Shown one piece after another: positions 35,714-43,609 of a stretch of DNA of 58,815 nucleotides (the stretch's first letter is position 1; each line of letters opens with the position of its first letter). Source of the stretch: Paludibacteraceae bacterium (GTDB lineage Bacteria; Bacteroidota; Bacteroidia; Bacteroidales; Paludibacteraceae); the NCBI GenBank assembly GCA_017401985.1, contig JAFPNK010000008.1, positions 1-58,815 on the forward strand, written 5' to 3'. A model generated the notes under the pieces. That model made no database searches. It was not told the DNA's origin and saw only the letters and a program-made list of their open reading frames with translations. The position numbers and the translations under genes were made by a program.

Positions 35714-38332
35714 TTATCGTTCAAACCACTTTAGTAGTTTCATTTTCTTTTGTCCTGCTTCGCCCGTGTAGGGATGCTCGCGCAGCGGCAGATTAAAGAA
35801 CGTGCGTCCGGTGAGCACCGTTTGCGGGTGTGTGAATTCGCGGAATCCCCATTCGCCGTGGTACGCACCCATTCCTGAGTGTCCGGTTCCGTTGAACGGA
35901 ACACCCTTAACCATCATATGAATGCACACTTCGTTGATACATCCGCCACCGAACTGCATGCTTTGCATCACGCGGTTCGCCCAGCGCTTATTGGAAGTGA
36001 AGATGTACATCGCCAGCGGATGTTCGCGATCGGCGATGGTGCTCATCAGTTGGTTCACCTCTGCGTCCTTGAACGGAACAACGGGCAGTAGCGGACAGAA
36101 CAGCTCGTGCTGTACGATGGGCTCGTTGATACCGACGGGGTAGATGATCGTCGGTGCATATTTGCAGGTGTCGGGATTACCTTTTCCGCCGAAGATAATG
36201 CGCTCGCGGTACTGCTCTGCCTCCTTGGCGCACTTGTCATAGGCAGCGCGTGTGATCAGCTTGGGATACTCAGGATTGGTCTCGGCCTGTTCGCCTATCT
36301 GCGCCACGAAAGCGGCTTTCAGTTCCGCCAGGAAAGCGTCTGCCACCTCTTCGGCTACCGCTATCTGATTGATATTAATGCAAATCTGTCCGGCATTGAG
36401 CAGTTTGAAGAACGCTATCTTACGCGCCGCATCTTTGAGGTCGGCATCGGCGCGCACCACGCACCAGTTACCGGTCTCTCCGCCCAGTTCGAGCGCCACA
36501 GGCGTCAGGTTCTTCGCCGCTTCGGTCAACACATGCTTACCCACGGCCGGCGAACCGGTGTAGAAGATCTTGTCGAAGCGCTGTGCCAAACACTTGTCCG
36601 CCACGTCGTGTCCGCCGTCAATGAGCGTGACATATTCGGGCGGGAAGACCTCTGCGAAGAATCGTTTCAATGCTGCGGTGCTGGCGGATGACTTGGAACT
36701 GGATTTGATCACCACCGTGTTACCTCCGCACATCGCTGCGGCTACTACGCCGATAGTGAGCAGGATCGGGAAATTGAACGGACTGATGACGAGCGTGACG
36801 CCGTAAGGCATCTTATACACCTTGGTCACGGTGCTGGGGAAACACATCAGTCCGCTGAAATGTTGTTCGGGTCTGGACCACCTGCGCAAGCCGCTTATCA
36901 TCTCGTTCACCTCGGTGATGATGGGACCTATGTCGCACAGATACGCCTCCACTTCGCTTCGTCCCAGATCGGCGGCGAGCGCAGCTATCAGTTCGTCCTG
37001 ATGCGCAATAACCGACTCCTTCAGTTTCTTCAACTGTCGAATACGCCAGCGAATAGGGAGGGTTGTTCCCGTCCGGAAGAAACGGCGCTGCGAATCAACG
37101 ATCTCGCGAATCGTAGATTCGTCATTGGTGATTGGTGATTGGTGATTGGTGATCTGCTCCAGCACCGTTTTGATGTCCGCGTTGCTGAGTGTGACGGGCG
37201 CGGAGTAATTGATGGAATCGGCTGCAATCATCGGAATCAGTTCCTCGTGATCGCAAGCGCGAACGGGTGACTCGATGCGATCCAGTTCGCATTGGCTGAT
37301 CAGGTTACGAACGGCTTCCAAAAAATCATCCACTCCGCAGTATTGCGCCAGAGCGTTATAGCGGTTCTCGCAAGCTTTCTTCTGGAACTCCAGCACGGGC
37401 AGGAGCATCAGCGAGATAGCTTGTCCGTGGGAAATATGATACTTGGCACCGATGCTGTGCGCAAAGGCGTGCACGTATCCTGCCAGTTGCGTATTGATGG
37501 CATTACCGCCGTACATCGCCGCACGACACATCGCCAACCGCGCCTCATTCACTTGCTCATTCGTTAACTCGCTCATTCGTTCACTCGTTAACAAAGGCAG
37601 ATTCTTGAGAATCAGCTTGACTCCCTCCATCGACATCCGCATATCTTCCTCATCCACCTCCACGTCGCTGATGGCGCCTTCTATACAGTGGCTGAGCGCA
37701 TCGATACCGCAGGCTGCGGTGACGGGGCGCGGCGCACGGAGCGTCAGTTCGCTGTCGTGCACTACATGCGGAACAGTCAGACCGATCAGCACGGTCGAGC
37801 CTTTCGTACCCTGCTCATTGCTGATAACCGCTCCGACGGTTACCTCCGCACCTGTACCGGCTGTGGAAGGAACCATGATGATCGGCAGCGTACCGCCCGG
37901 AACAGGCAGGAACTTAAGCAACAGCGCTTTGACGGGCAAATGCGGCATCTTGACGCCGGCTGCAATCATCTTACAACTATCCATCACCGAACCGCCGCCT
38001 AACGCAATGATGCAATCGGCTTGCGTCCGGATTGCTTGCTGCCGACCCGATTCGATGATGTCGATAGTGGGTTCCGAGTGTATATCGTTGAAAACGGAAT
38101 AAGCGATCTTCGCCTCGTCCAGCGACTGGCATACCGCTTGGTCAAAACCCAAACCGCTCAGCGTCCGGTCCGTAACCAGCATCACTTGTTTATACCCGCT
38201 GCGACGGCATAACTCGCCTATCTGACGACGGGCTCCCAGCCCTTCCGTCACTTCCGGTTCGGGCAGCGGAATAGTATGTATCACCTTGCCGGGAAGGCGG
38301 TGAATCTGTTTTCTGAAATGATAAGTATCCAT
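35714..38332 (-). CDS. Iron alcohol dehydrogenase-aldehyde dehydrogenase fusion, reversed AdhE order
   Basis: 872 residues in two enzymes. Residues 1 to about 393 are an iron-containing alcohol dehydrogenase (GGGSVMDSCKM, STAGTGAEVTVGAV, HCIEGAISD and the metal histidines in HAFAHSIGAKYHISHG). Residues about 405-872 are an aldehyde dehydrogenase of the short class-3-like type (ISPFNFPILL, FYTGSPAVGKHV, general base in LELGGE, catalytic Cys in LNAGQICIN, C-terminal KWFER). Classical AdhE has the opposite order, with an acylating ALDH first. The linker ITNHQSPITNDEST is encoded by four perfect copies of a 7-bp repeat, so the repeat seems to form the junction. The usual Lys after LELGG is Glu here. 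It could oxidise an alcohol to the acid through a channelled aldehyde; the substrate is unknown. Confidence 0.88.
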   Translation of the reverse strand: MDTYHFRKQIHRLPGKVIHTIPLPEPEVTEGLGARRQIGELCRRSGYKQVMLVTDRTLSGLGFDQAVCQSLDEAKIAYSVFNDIHSEPTIDIIESGRQQAIRTQADCIIALGGGSVMDSCKMIAAGVKMPHLPVKALLLKFLPVPGGTLPIIMVPSTAGTGAEVTVGAVISNEQGTKGSTVLIGLTVPHVVHDSELTLRAPRPVTAACGIDALSHCIEGAISDVEVDEEDMRMSMEGVKLILKNLPLLTSERMSELTNEQVNEARLAMCRAAMYGGNAINTQLAGYVHAFAHSIGAKYHISHGQAISLMLLPVLEFQKKACENRYNALAQYCGVDDFLEAVRNLISQCELDRIESPVRACDHEELIPMIAADSINYSAPVTLSNADIKTVLEQITNHQSPITNDESTIREIVDSQRRFFRTGTTLPIRWRIRQLKKLKESVIAHQDELIAALAADLGRSEVEAYLCDIGPIITEVNEMISGLRRWSRPEQHFSGLMCFPSTVTKVYKMPYGVTLVISPFNFPILLTIGVVAAAMCGGNTVVIKSSSKSSASTAALKRFFAEVFPPEYVTLIDGGHDVADKCLAQRFDKIFYTGSPAVGKHVLTEAAKNLTPVALELGGETGNWCVVRADADLKDAARKIAFFKLLNAGQICININQIAVAEEVADAFLAELKAAFVAQIGEQAETNPEYPKLITRAAYDKCAKEAEQYRERIIFGGKGNPDTCKYAPTIIYPVGINEPIVQHELFCPLLPVVPFKDAEVNQLMSTIADREHPLAMYIFTSNKRWANRVMQSMQFGGGCINEVCIHMMVKGVPFNGTGHSGMGAYHGEWGFREFTHPQTVLTGRTFFNLPLREHPYTGEAGQKKMKLLKWFER
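37124..37151 (-). repeat. Perfect 7-bp repeat x4 in the ADH-ALDH linker
   Basis: ATTGGTG occurs four times in a row on the + strand inside the coding region, giving the Asn/Gln/Ser/Pro-rich linker around residues 394-403 on the - strand. Because three units make 21 bases, changes of three units keep the frame. Confidence 0.9.
37546..37592 (-). repeat. 8-bp periodic repeat inside the alcohol dehydrogenase half
   Basis: CATTCACT, TGCTCATT, CGTTAACT, CGCTCATT, CGTTCACT and CGTTAAC follow with a strict 8-base step. They encode a helix (SERMSELTNEQVNEA) of the dehydrogenase. The same unit, CGTTCATT, recurs in the PfkB gene at 43033-43064. Confidence 0.7.
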
Positions 38333-38338
38333 GTTCTG

Positions 38339-39673
38339 TTATCGTACAATCACTTCCACATTCGGTGTCTGCAGGCGCACAGCCAGCCAGTCTTGCATGC
38401 GCTGTCTCTCCTCTGCTTTGAGAGCCGGTTGTCCGTTGCGAACGGAAACGAGCAGGATAACGGCTTGGTCGGAGCGGGCGAGCGTGACTCGGTCGATAGC
38501 CGGCCACTGTGATTGAATCTCAGCGGCTATCTGCTCGGACGGCAACACTAAGGCTTCGTATTGAGCCAGTTGGGCGCGAAGCGTGCGGATGGAATCATCG
38601 CGCTGCTTGAGTTGTACCTCGGTGGACGAGAGCCAGTCTCGCATGATCTCCGTCTCGTTGAGACGGCGAACCTCTATCGTGGCGTCTTCCTGGAAGATGA
38701 TCTGCCCGTGCGCAATGCCGTATTTCTCCGCCTCGGCGTACAACCGTGCCCGCGATTCCTGACTGATGGTCTCACCCGCCAGACGAAGGGTCAGCGTGTA
38801 AGGCTTAACGGACAGATCGGTGGAGTAATCGAAGATATACGTGCCACCCACAGTCCGGTTCTCCTTCACAAAATGGCCGGCATTGATGGAGAAACGGTTC
38901 TCCCGCACGATGTTATAGGCGCTGAAGCAACTGGGCACGAGTACCACCAGAACCAGCAACACGTAGGTGATATACTGTTTCCATGTGCGTTTGGCCGCTT
39001 CTTCGGCTTGCGGATAGCGAAGGAACTTAACCACCAGGAACGAAGCCAAGGCGATGAACACGCAGTTGATGAAGAACAGGTACAACGCACCTCCGGCATA
39101 ATGCCAGTTCAGTTTGGCGATGCCGTAACCGACCGTACACAACGGCGGCATCAAAGCAGTAGCAATCGCCACACCGGACAGCACAGTACCTTTGTCCTTG
39201 CGCGACAACTCCAATATACCGGCCAAGCCGCCGAAGAACGCAATCATCACATCGTAGATGGACGGATTGGTACGCGCTAACAGCTCAGTCGGGTTATCCG
39301 TCTCCAGCGGAGTGACGAGGAAATAGAGCGTCGAGGCTATCAAACTGATAGCGAACATGATACCCAGGTTCTTGAGCGAATACAGCAACAACTTGGTGTC
39401 GTTGGTGCCCAGACCCAAACCGAAACCGATGATCGGGCTCATCAGCGGCGAGATCAACATCGCACCGATGATAACGGGAATGGAGTTTACGTTCAATCCC
39501 ACAGACGCAATCACGATGGCGACAAAGAGAATATATACGTTCGGTCCGCGGAAGGGGATGTTACTGCGGATGTTCGCTCCTGCCGCCTTGACATCGATAT
39601 AATCCGTCAAACTCAACTGTTCGCGCAGAAAACGGTAAATCTTGCGCTTTATTTCATCTCTATTCATAAGCAT
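38339..39673 (-). CDS. DUF389 (TIGR00341-type) membrane protein
   Basis: 444 residues. The N-terminal membrane region (about 40-265, six or more segments) has the family segments GAMLISPLMSPIIGFGLGLG (about 71-90) and ALMPPLCTVGYGIA. The C-terminal 180 residues form a soluble domain without a recognised fold. The function of DUF389 proteins is not established; a transport role is usually assumed. It starts at 39673 or at the ATG six bases further in (39667). It is the first gene of a five-gene operon and lies about 20 bases from the predicted transcript start. Confidence 0.85.
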   Translation of the reverse strand: MLMNRDEIKRKIYRFLREQLSLTDYIDVKAAGANIRSNIPFRGPNVYILFVAIVIASVGLNVNSIPVIIGAMLISPLMSPIIGFGLGLGTNDTKLLLYSLKNLGIMFAISLIASTLYFLVTPLETDNPTELLARTNPSIYDVMIAFFGGLAGILELSRKDKGTVLSGVAIATALMPPLCTVGYGIAKLNWHYAGGALYLFFINCVFIALASFLVVKFLRYPQAEEAAKRTWKQYITYVLLVLVVLVPSCFSAYNIVRENRFSINAGHFVKENRTVGGTYIFDYSTDLSVKPYTLTLRLAGETISQESRARLYAEAEKYGIAHGQIIFQEDATIEVRRLNETEIMRDWLSSTEVQLKQRDDSIRTLRAQLAQYEALVLPSEQIAAEIQSQWPAIDRVTLARSDQAVILLVSVRNGQPALKAEERQRMQDWLAVRLQTPNVEVIVR

Positions 39674-39689
39674 TCCTACCGGTTATTTC

Positions 39690-39732
39690 AATTTTGCATG
39701 CAAAATTACAATAAAAATGTGGAATACACAAG
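39690..39732 (-). promoter_or_regulatory. Promoter of the DUF389 operon with overlapping palindrome
   Basis: On the - strand CTTG (39732-39729), 20 bases, TAATTTTG (39708-39701). The -7 box runs into AATTTTGCATGCAAAATT (39690-39707), a perfect 18-base palindrome covering the transcript start, a natural operator position. Nearly the same palindrome lies at the pfkB-family promoter. Confidence 0.7.
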
Positions 39733-39741
39733 CATTATCAC

Positions 39742-39769
39742 AAAAAAAGCGCCCGACGGACGCTTTTTT
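39742..39769 (-). terminator. Bidirectional hairpin terminator
   Basis: GCGTCC/GGGCGC (one G-U pair, three-base loop) flanked by A-runs and T-runs on both sides. On the - strand it would end the transcript from the flavin reductase operon just before the DUF389 promoter. Confidence 0.75.
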
Positions 39770-39880
39770 CTTCTTTTTGTACCACACATACGTGAGAACG
39801 AGCAGTGCGATAATACCAATTGGCACTTCTCCGACGGGTGAACGGAAGTCCGCTTCACCAATCGCCAGATCGACGGGTGG
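39764..39880 (-). pseudogene. Remnant of a small exported protein tail
   Basis: Read leftwards, an open stretch without a start codon (a stop lies at 39881-39883) gives PVGEVPIGIIALLVLTYVWY followed by five lysines: a short acidic/Pro-Gly lead, one hydrophobic helix and a basic end. This resembles the tail of the small protein at 20520-20894. The frame then runs through the terminator without a proper end, so I take it as a decayed copy. Confidence 0.35.
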
Positions 39881-39969
39881 TCATGTAGGCCGGGTCGAAT
39901 AGAACGACGAATTCTAGAGTAACTATAATTCCTCATCACAATACCTTAAATAAACAAACAATGTTTTAT

Positions 39970-40584
39970 TTAGCGAATAAAATTCATTGCTTGTCGTGTT
40001 TCGTATTCAGGTTTCGGCTGATTTTTCAAGCCATTTAGCATCGTTGCCATGTTCTTAGCCAACGAACGCATCGTCTGCATGCCTTCTTGGTCCAACGCGG
40101 CCTCACCCGCGTCACGGCCATAGACGATGTTCCAGTACTGCGAGGTCACGATGGGACAATGCATCATCATAAACGGCATCAACATCGTCTGCAAGCTTGC
40201 TGTCGCTCCGCCTCGCCTGCACACGGCCACTGCTGCGACCGGTTTGCCGGTGAAGTACGAACCGGCCGAAAACAAGGCCCGTTGTAGCAACGCTAACAAC
40301 CCGCCATTCGGCTGACCGTAATACACCGGCGAACCCACAATCAGACCGTCGCACTCCTTCATCTTGGCCGTCACCTCGTTGCACAAATCGTCATCAAACA
40401 TGCACTGGTTTCCTCCCTTTGCCTTGCAACTGTTGCACGCAATACAACTCCGAATCGGCTTGGTCCCTAACGACACAATCTCTGCCTCGATACCTTCCAA
40501 CTCTAGGCTCTTGGCTATTTCGCTCATGGCTATATACGTGTTCCCCGCTTTCCGCGGACTACCGTTAATCAATAGTACTTTCAT
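39970..40584 (-). CDS. Flavodoxin-fold NAD(P)H-dependent FMN reductase
   Basis: 204 residues. The flavin phosphate loop is INGSPRKAGNT at residues 6-16, and VGSPVYYGQPNGGLLALLQR (about 83-102) is the second flavin-binding segment. A Cys cluster CIACNSCKAKGGNQC (about 47-61) is of the kind found in iron-sulfur flavoprotein relatives, so it may bind a cluster. It has no signal peptide, in contrast to the two enzymes encoded before it. It is the last gene of the pfkB-family operon and would supply electrons or reduced flavin inside the cell. Confidence 0.88.
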   Translation of the reverse strand: MKVLLINGSPRKAGNTYIAMSEIAKSLELEGIEAEIVSLGTKPIRSCIACNSCKAKGGNQCMFDDDLCNEVTAKMKECDGLIVGSPVYYGQPNGGLLALLQRALFSAGSYFTGKPVAAVAVCRRGGATASLQTMLMPFMMMHCPIVTSQYWNIVYGRDAGEAALDQEGMQTMRSLAKNMATMLNGLKNQPKPEYETRQAMNFIR

Positions 40585-40610
40585 AAACTGAAATATGGTA
40601 ATGTGGAATT

Positions 40611-41822
40611 TTATTCCTGTTGCAAAGCCCTAATGAAAACATCTATTTTCTCTTTGGTCACGTGCTGCATGACCACAATGTGCGCCAACTCGCCGCCGAA
40701 ACGTTCATCGTATCCTTGCGCGAGATTATATTTACGCACGATCGCTTTTGACGGGCGTTTGAAGAAAACGGTGTTGCTGTATTCATTTGCCCAGCATGGC
40801 CAACCGATTGCCTCCAACTGCTGCTTGAGGTAAGCGGTGTTTTCCAACATGCGGTTTGCCTGTTCCGACCATTGGTCATAACCTACCGTCTGGATGAGCC
40901 ACCAGAACTTAAGTGGCTGCACGGCGTCACGCGAACAGTTGATCATGCGCATGTTGCCGTTCAGATACGTCACGTTGAAGTTATTCTGGTTGTCGTATGT
41001 CTCGCGCGTGCATAGGAAGAGACCGCAGGGCGAGTCGATGCCGAAGAACTTGTGCCCGCTGATAGCGATGGCGTCAAAGCGCATCTTCCTGCTGCTCACC
41101 ATCTCCTTGTACTCCGTAAAGGGCAGATATCCGCCGAACAGCGCCGCGTCCACATGACGGAAAACGGTCAGTTCGGGGTATTTGTCCAACACGGCGTTGA
41201 GCGCATCCATGTCATCAATGGCCCCCCGAAAGGTGGACCCCATGGCATAGACCATCAGCACCGGGCGCGTGTGGTCCAAGGCTTTGTCCAGTTCCTCGGG
41301 AATCATACGACCCATCTCGTCGCTCTTGATTAGTTTGACGTCAAGGTTCTGTAGGTCACAGATACGCATGTTAGAATAGTGCGCCTCGTCCGATACATAG
41401 ACTATCGGCATCTTGCCCGTTTTGTTGAACAGGTACTTGGCGCCGAAATATATACCGTGGTTGTTGCCATCCGTACCGCTGTGCGTCACGATGCCCCACA
41501 CATTGTCCCGTTCAAACCCGTATAGCGGAGTGAAGAATTCAATCACCTCCCGCTCGAATGCCTGAGAGGACATGTTCCACGGATCATCGGTCATCGGGTC
41601 TCCGGCATTGTTGAGGTTCACGGCGTCCATACCGGAAGAGACATACCATTGGTAGAAATCGGCCAAAGCGGAATATTCATTCACCGGATAACCGAAATAG
41701 GTCAGTTGAGCCTCTTTCCACGTCTGAGTCCACTCGTCCAGTTTGGTAAATCCCGAACTCTGCGCCTCCGTACTCAGACAGACGGCCAATAAGGCAACAA
41801 ATAAGAATAGGTGCTTTTTCAT
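40611..41822 (-). CDS. Exported PLP-dependent decarboxylase, histidine-decarboxylase-like
   Basis: 403 residues with a clear signal peptide (MKKHLFLFVALLAVCLSTEA, cut before QSS). The rest is a group II PLP decarboxylase fold: GTDGNNHGIYFGAKY (about 116-130), the ring-stacking His148 in DEAHYS, His223 and Asp225 in HVDAALFGGYLPF, and the PLP lysine Lys258 in SGHKFFG. The pattern resembles PLP histidine decarboxylases more than glutamate or aromatic ones. These enzymes are normally cytosolic; export to the periplasm is unusual and implies that cofactor and substrate meet there. It lies between a nitroreductase lipoprotein and a flavin reductase in one operon. The substrate is not proven. Confidence 0.85.
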   Translation of the reverse strand: MKKHLFLFVALLAVCLSTEAQSSGFTKLDEWTQTWKEAQLTYFGYPVNEYSALADFYQWYVSSGMDAVNLNNAGDPMTDDPWNMSSQAFEREVIEFFTPLYGFERDNVWGIVTHSGTDGNNHGIYFGAKYLFNKTGKMPIVYVSDEAHYSNMRICDLQNLDVKLIKSDEMGRMIPEELDKALDHTRPVLMVYAMGSTFRGAIDDMDALNAVLDKYPELTVFRHVDAALFGGYLPFTEYKEMVSSRKMRFDAIAISGHKFFGIDSPCGLFLCTRETYDNQNNFNVTYLNGNMRMINCSRDAVQPLKFWWLIQTVGYDQWSEQANRMLENTAYLKQQLEAIGWPCWANEYSNTVFFKRPSKAIVRKYNLAQGYDERFGGELAHIVVMQHVTKEKIDVFIRALQQE

Positions 41823-41851
41823 GATCTGTCAAAATTGAAAGTTATAACCTT

Positions 41852-42445
41852 TTACCACTGATTATAGTGGATATTCTCCGGTTTGTACTTATCCTTTACT
41901 TCCGGTTGCTCGGCCGGCACTCCGACGGGAACAACACACAGCGGAATAATATGTTCCGGCAAGCCGAGCATCTCCTGCACTAACTTAGCACGGTTCAAAT
42001 CCGGGTGCAATCCTGTCCACACTGCGCCTAATCCCATCGCGTGAGCCGCCAGTAACAGATTCTCCGTGGCAGCCGACACATCGTTAATCCAGAAGTTCGC
42101 CATCTCGCCTTCAATGGCCTTACTCAAATCGCCGCAAGGGATAATAGCCACTGCCGGCTTGTTGCTGCAACGTGAGTAGGGTAGTGCCTCGCCCAACGCC
42201 GCAATCTTATCCTCATCTGTCACTACAATAAACGCCCACGGCTGTTTGTTGATCGCCGAAGGAGCACTCATTGCTGCGCGCAGCAGCGTGTCAATCTGTG
42301 CTTCACTAATCTTTTCGCCCGTGAACTCCCTTACGGATACACGCGTCATGATGTTGTTAATCGCTTGATTTTCCATACTCGTTTCCTGTTTTGCGCACCC
42401 GGCTATTACCATCGCCGCCAGTGCAAAAATAACTAATTTTTTCAT
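41852..42445 (-). CDS. Nitroreductase-family lipoprotein
   Basis: 197 residues. A lipoprotein signal (MKKLVIFALAAMVIAGC, lipid Cys17) precedes a nitroreductase fold: RVSVREFTGEKISEAQID (about 35-52), APSAINKQPWAFIVV (about 61-75) and HAMGLGAVWTGLHP (about 134-147). The FMN-binding Arg and Ser positions are kept. Relatives are cytosolic FMN oxidoreductases; this one is predicted to be membrane-anchored outside the cytoplasm. Its start overlaps the stop codon of the PfkB gene as ATGA, so the kinase and reductase are coupled. Confidence 0.88.
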   Translation of the reverse strand: MKKLVIFALAAMVIAGCAKQETSMENQAINNIMTRVSVREFTGEKISEAQIDTLLRAAMSAPSAINKQPWAFIVVTDEDKIAALGEALPYSRCSNKPAVAIIPCGDLSKAIEGEMANFWINDVSAATENLLLAAHAMGLGAVWTGLHPDLNRAKLVQEMLGLPEHIIPLCVVPVGVPAEQPEVKDKYKPENIHYNQW

Positions 42446-43392
42446 ATTGACTTATTGTAATATCTTTCCCCTTTCAGTTCTTCCACCAGTTCGTCGCTGA
42501 TATTATTCCCGATCTGTTTACATACATCCTGACTCCAGCGCTGTGCCATCTTCACCCGCTCTGCAGGAGAGTCAAGGCCTTTTAGTTTTGCGTATATATA
42601 CCCGGCATTGAAATTATCTCCTGCCCCAACCGTACTTACGGTATCAATCGGTTCTACAGCAAACCTTTCAATTTTCATTTTCGTCCTTTCACTTTGATCG
42701 GGCGTGTACACCCGAATCTCCTTCGCTCCATCCGTTAAGATAAACCGGTTGCAGAAAGGCTGCACTTTCTCATAGATGACGTCTGCGTCACTCACCCCAT
42801 ACAAATACTCAAAATCCTCTTTTGAACCCCGCACAACATCTGCCAACCTCATGTTCTCTTCGATATTTCCGATTACATCCGGAATATCAGGGATATGCGT
42901 TTTCCTAAAGTTAATATCGTAATACAGCCACGCACCGGCCTTTCTCGCATTATGTAGCAAAGTGCTCACCGCAGGTCTTATCGCAGGATTAATTGCAAAG
43001 AACGACCCAAACAATACCACATCTCCTTCTTTCATTAATTCGTTCATTCGTTCAATCGTTAATCCGTCCAGCGCCGCCGACGCATGATCCTTGTAAAACG
43101 TGTATTGCGCGTCGTTGTTCTCATCCAAAAACGCTAACGTCACATGTGACTTGGTCCCTTTGTGCCGGCACACAAACTCATCCGAAACGCCATTATTGCG
43201 CAAGAACTTACAGGTCATCTCGCCGATGTGATCGCCTCCTACTTCTGTCACCATCACACAATTCACACCGGCTCTTCCGAGTGACACAATACTATTAAAT
43301 GTCGATCCGCCCGGAACAGCCTTCTGCGGCTGGTCATTCTTAAAAAGAATGTCCAACACCGTCTCTCCTATGCCAATTACACGTTTCGCCAT
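42442..43392 (-). CDS. PfkB-family carbohydrate kinase
   Basis: 316 residues from the ATG at 43392; an in-frame start at 43413 would lie inside the -7 box, which rules it out. It shows the N-terminal PfkB signature (VPGGSTFNSIVSLGRAG), the strand DVVLFGSF and the catalytic DTVSTVGAGDNFNAGYIYA with the GAGD anion hole and base Asp. The overall pattern is closest to fructokinase-like sugar kinases; the sugar is not certain. Residues encoded at 43033-43064 derive from an 8-bp repeat (CGTTCATT units). It is the first gene of a four-gene operon under the promoter at 43411-43442. Confidence 0.92.
   Translation of the reverse strand: MAKRVIGIGETVLDILFKNDQPQKAVPGGSTFNSIVSLGRAGVNCVMVTEVGGDHIGEMTCKFLRNNGVSDEFVCRHKGTKSHVTLAFLDENNDAQYTFYKDHASAALDGLTIERMNELMKEGDVVLFGSFFAINPAIRPAVSTLLHNARKAGAWLYYDINFRKTHIPDIPDVIGNIEENMRLADVVRGSKEDFEYLYGVSDADVIYEKVQPFCNRFILTDGAKEIRVYTPDQSERTKMKIERFAVEPIDTVSTVGAGDNFNAGYIYAKLKGLDSPAERVKMAQRWSQDVCKQIGNNISDELVEELKGERYYNKSI
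43033..43064 (-). repeat. 8-bp repeat x4 inside the PfkB gene
   Basis: CATTAATT, CGTTCATT, CGTTCAAT and CGTTAATC follow without gaps and encode the LTIERMNELM helix. The unit matches the repeat at 37546-37592, 5.4 kb away in an unrelated gene. Confidence 0.7.
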
Positions 43393-43410
43393 AATTCCAG
43401 AATTTGCATG

Positions 43411-43442
43411 CAAAATTACAAAATAATTCTCACATATGCAAA
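43411..43442 (-). promoter_or_regulatory. Promoter of the pfkB-family operon
   Basis: On the - strand TTTG (43442-43439), 20 bases, TAATTTTG (43418-43411), then CATGCAAATTC. The TTTGCATGCAAA palindrome covers the -7 box as at the DUF389 promoter. Predicted start near 43404, a 12-base leader. Confidence 0.8.
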
Positions 43443-43476
43443 TTTATTTGCAAATTTTGAGTTCGGCGATGAGCTT

Positions 43477-43543
43477 CGGGCTGATAAACCATCCAATAGT
43501 TAGAGTCGCATCGACGGCTTCTCTAACTTTAACTCTCAGCCCG
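43477..43543 (-). terminator. Large nested hairpin after the 3379-residue protein gene
   Basis: CGGGCTGA (43477-43484) pairs with TCAGCCCG (43536-43543); inside it GTTAGAG pairs with CTCTAAC and GTCG with CGAC. There is no T-run, so termination is uncertain. It may simply stabilise the 3' end of the giant mRNA. Confidence 0.4.
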
Positions 43544-43546
43544 TAA

Positions 43547-43609
43547 GGCACGATTATTTCTTAGCCTTATGGCACGATTATTTCTTAGCCTTATGGCACG
43601 ATTATTTCA
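43547..43609 (-). repeat. 24-bp tandem repeat spanning the giant gene's stop codon
   Basis: Two exact 24-base units (43547-43570 and 43571-43594) and 15 bases of a third. The third copy contains the last codons (EIIVP) and the repeat step carries the stop, so the end of the gene has been duplicated downstream together with its stop codon. Confidence 0.9.

Noticed and set aside
35714..38332. Annotation as a classical AdhE
   Set aside because: The domain order is reversed and the aldehyde dehydrogenase half looks non-acylating class-3-like, so AdhE chemistry should not be assumed.
39642..39902. 86-codon + strand frame between the DUF389 and flavin reductase genes
   Set aside because: It runs through a - strand promoter, a terminator and the DUF389 start, and has a low-complexity Phe run encoded by the terminator T-run.
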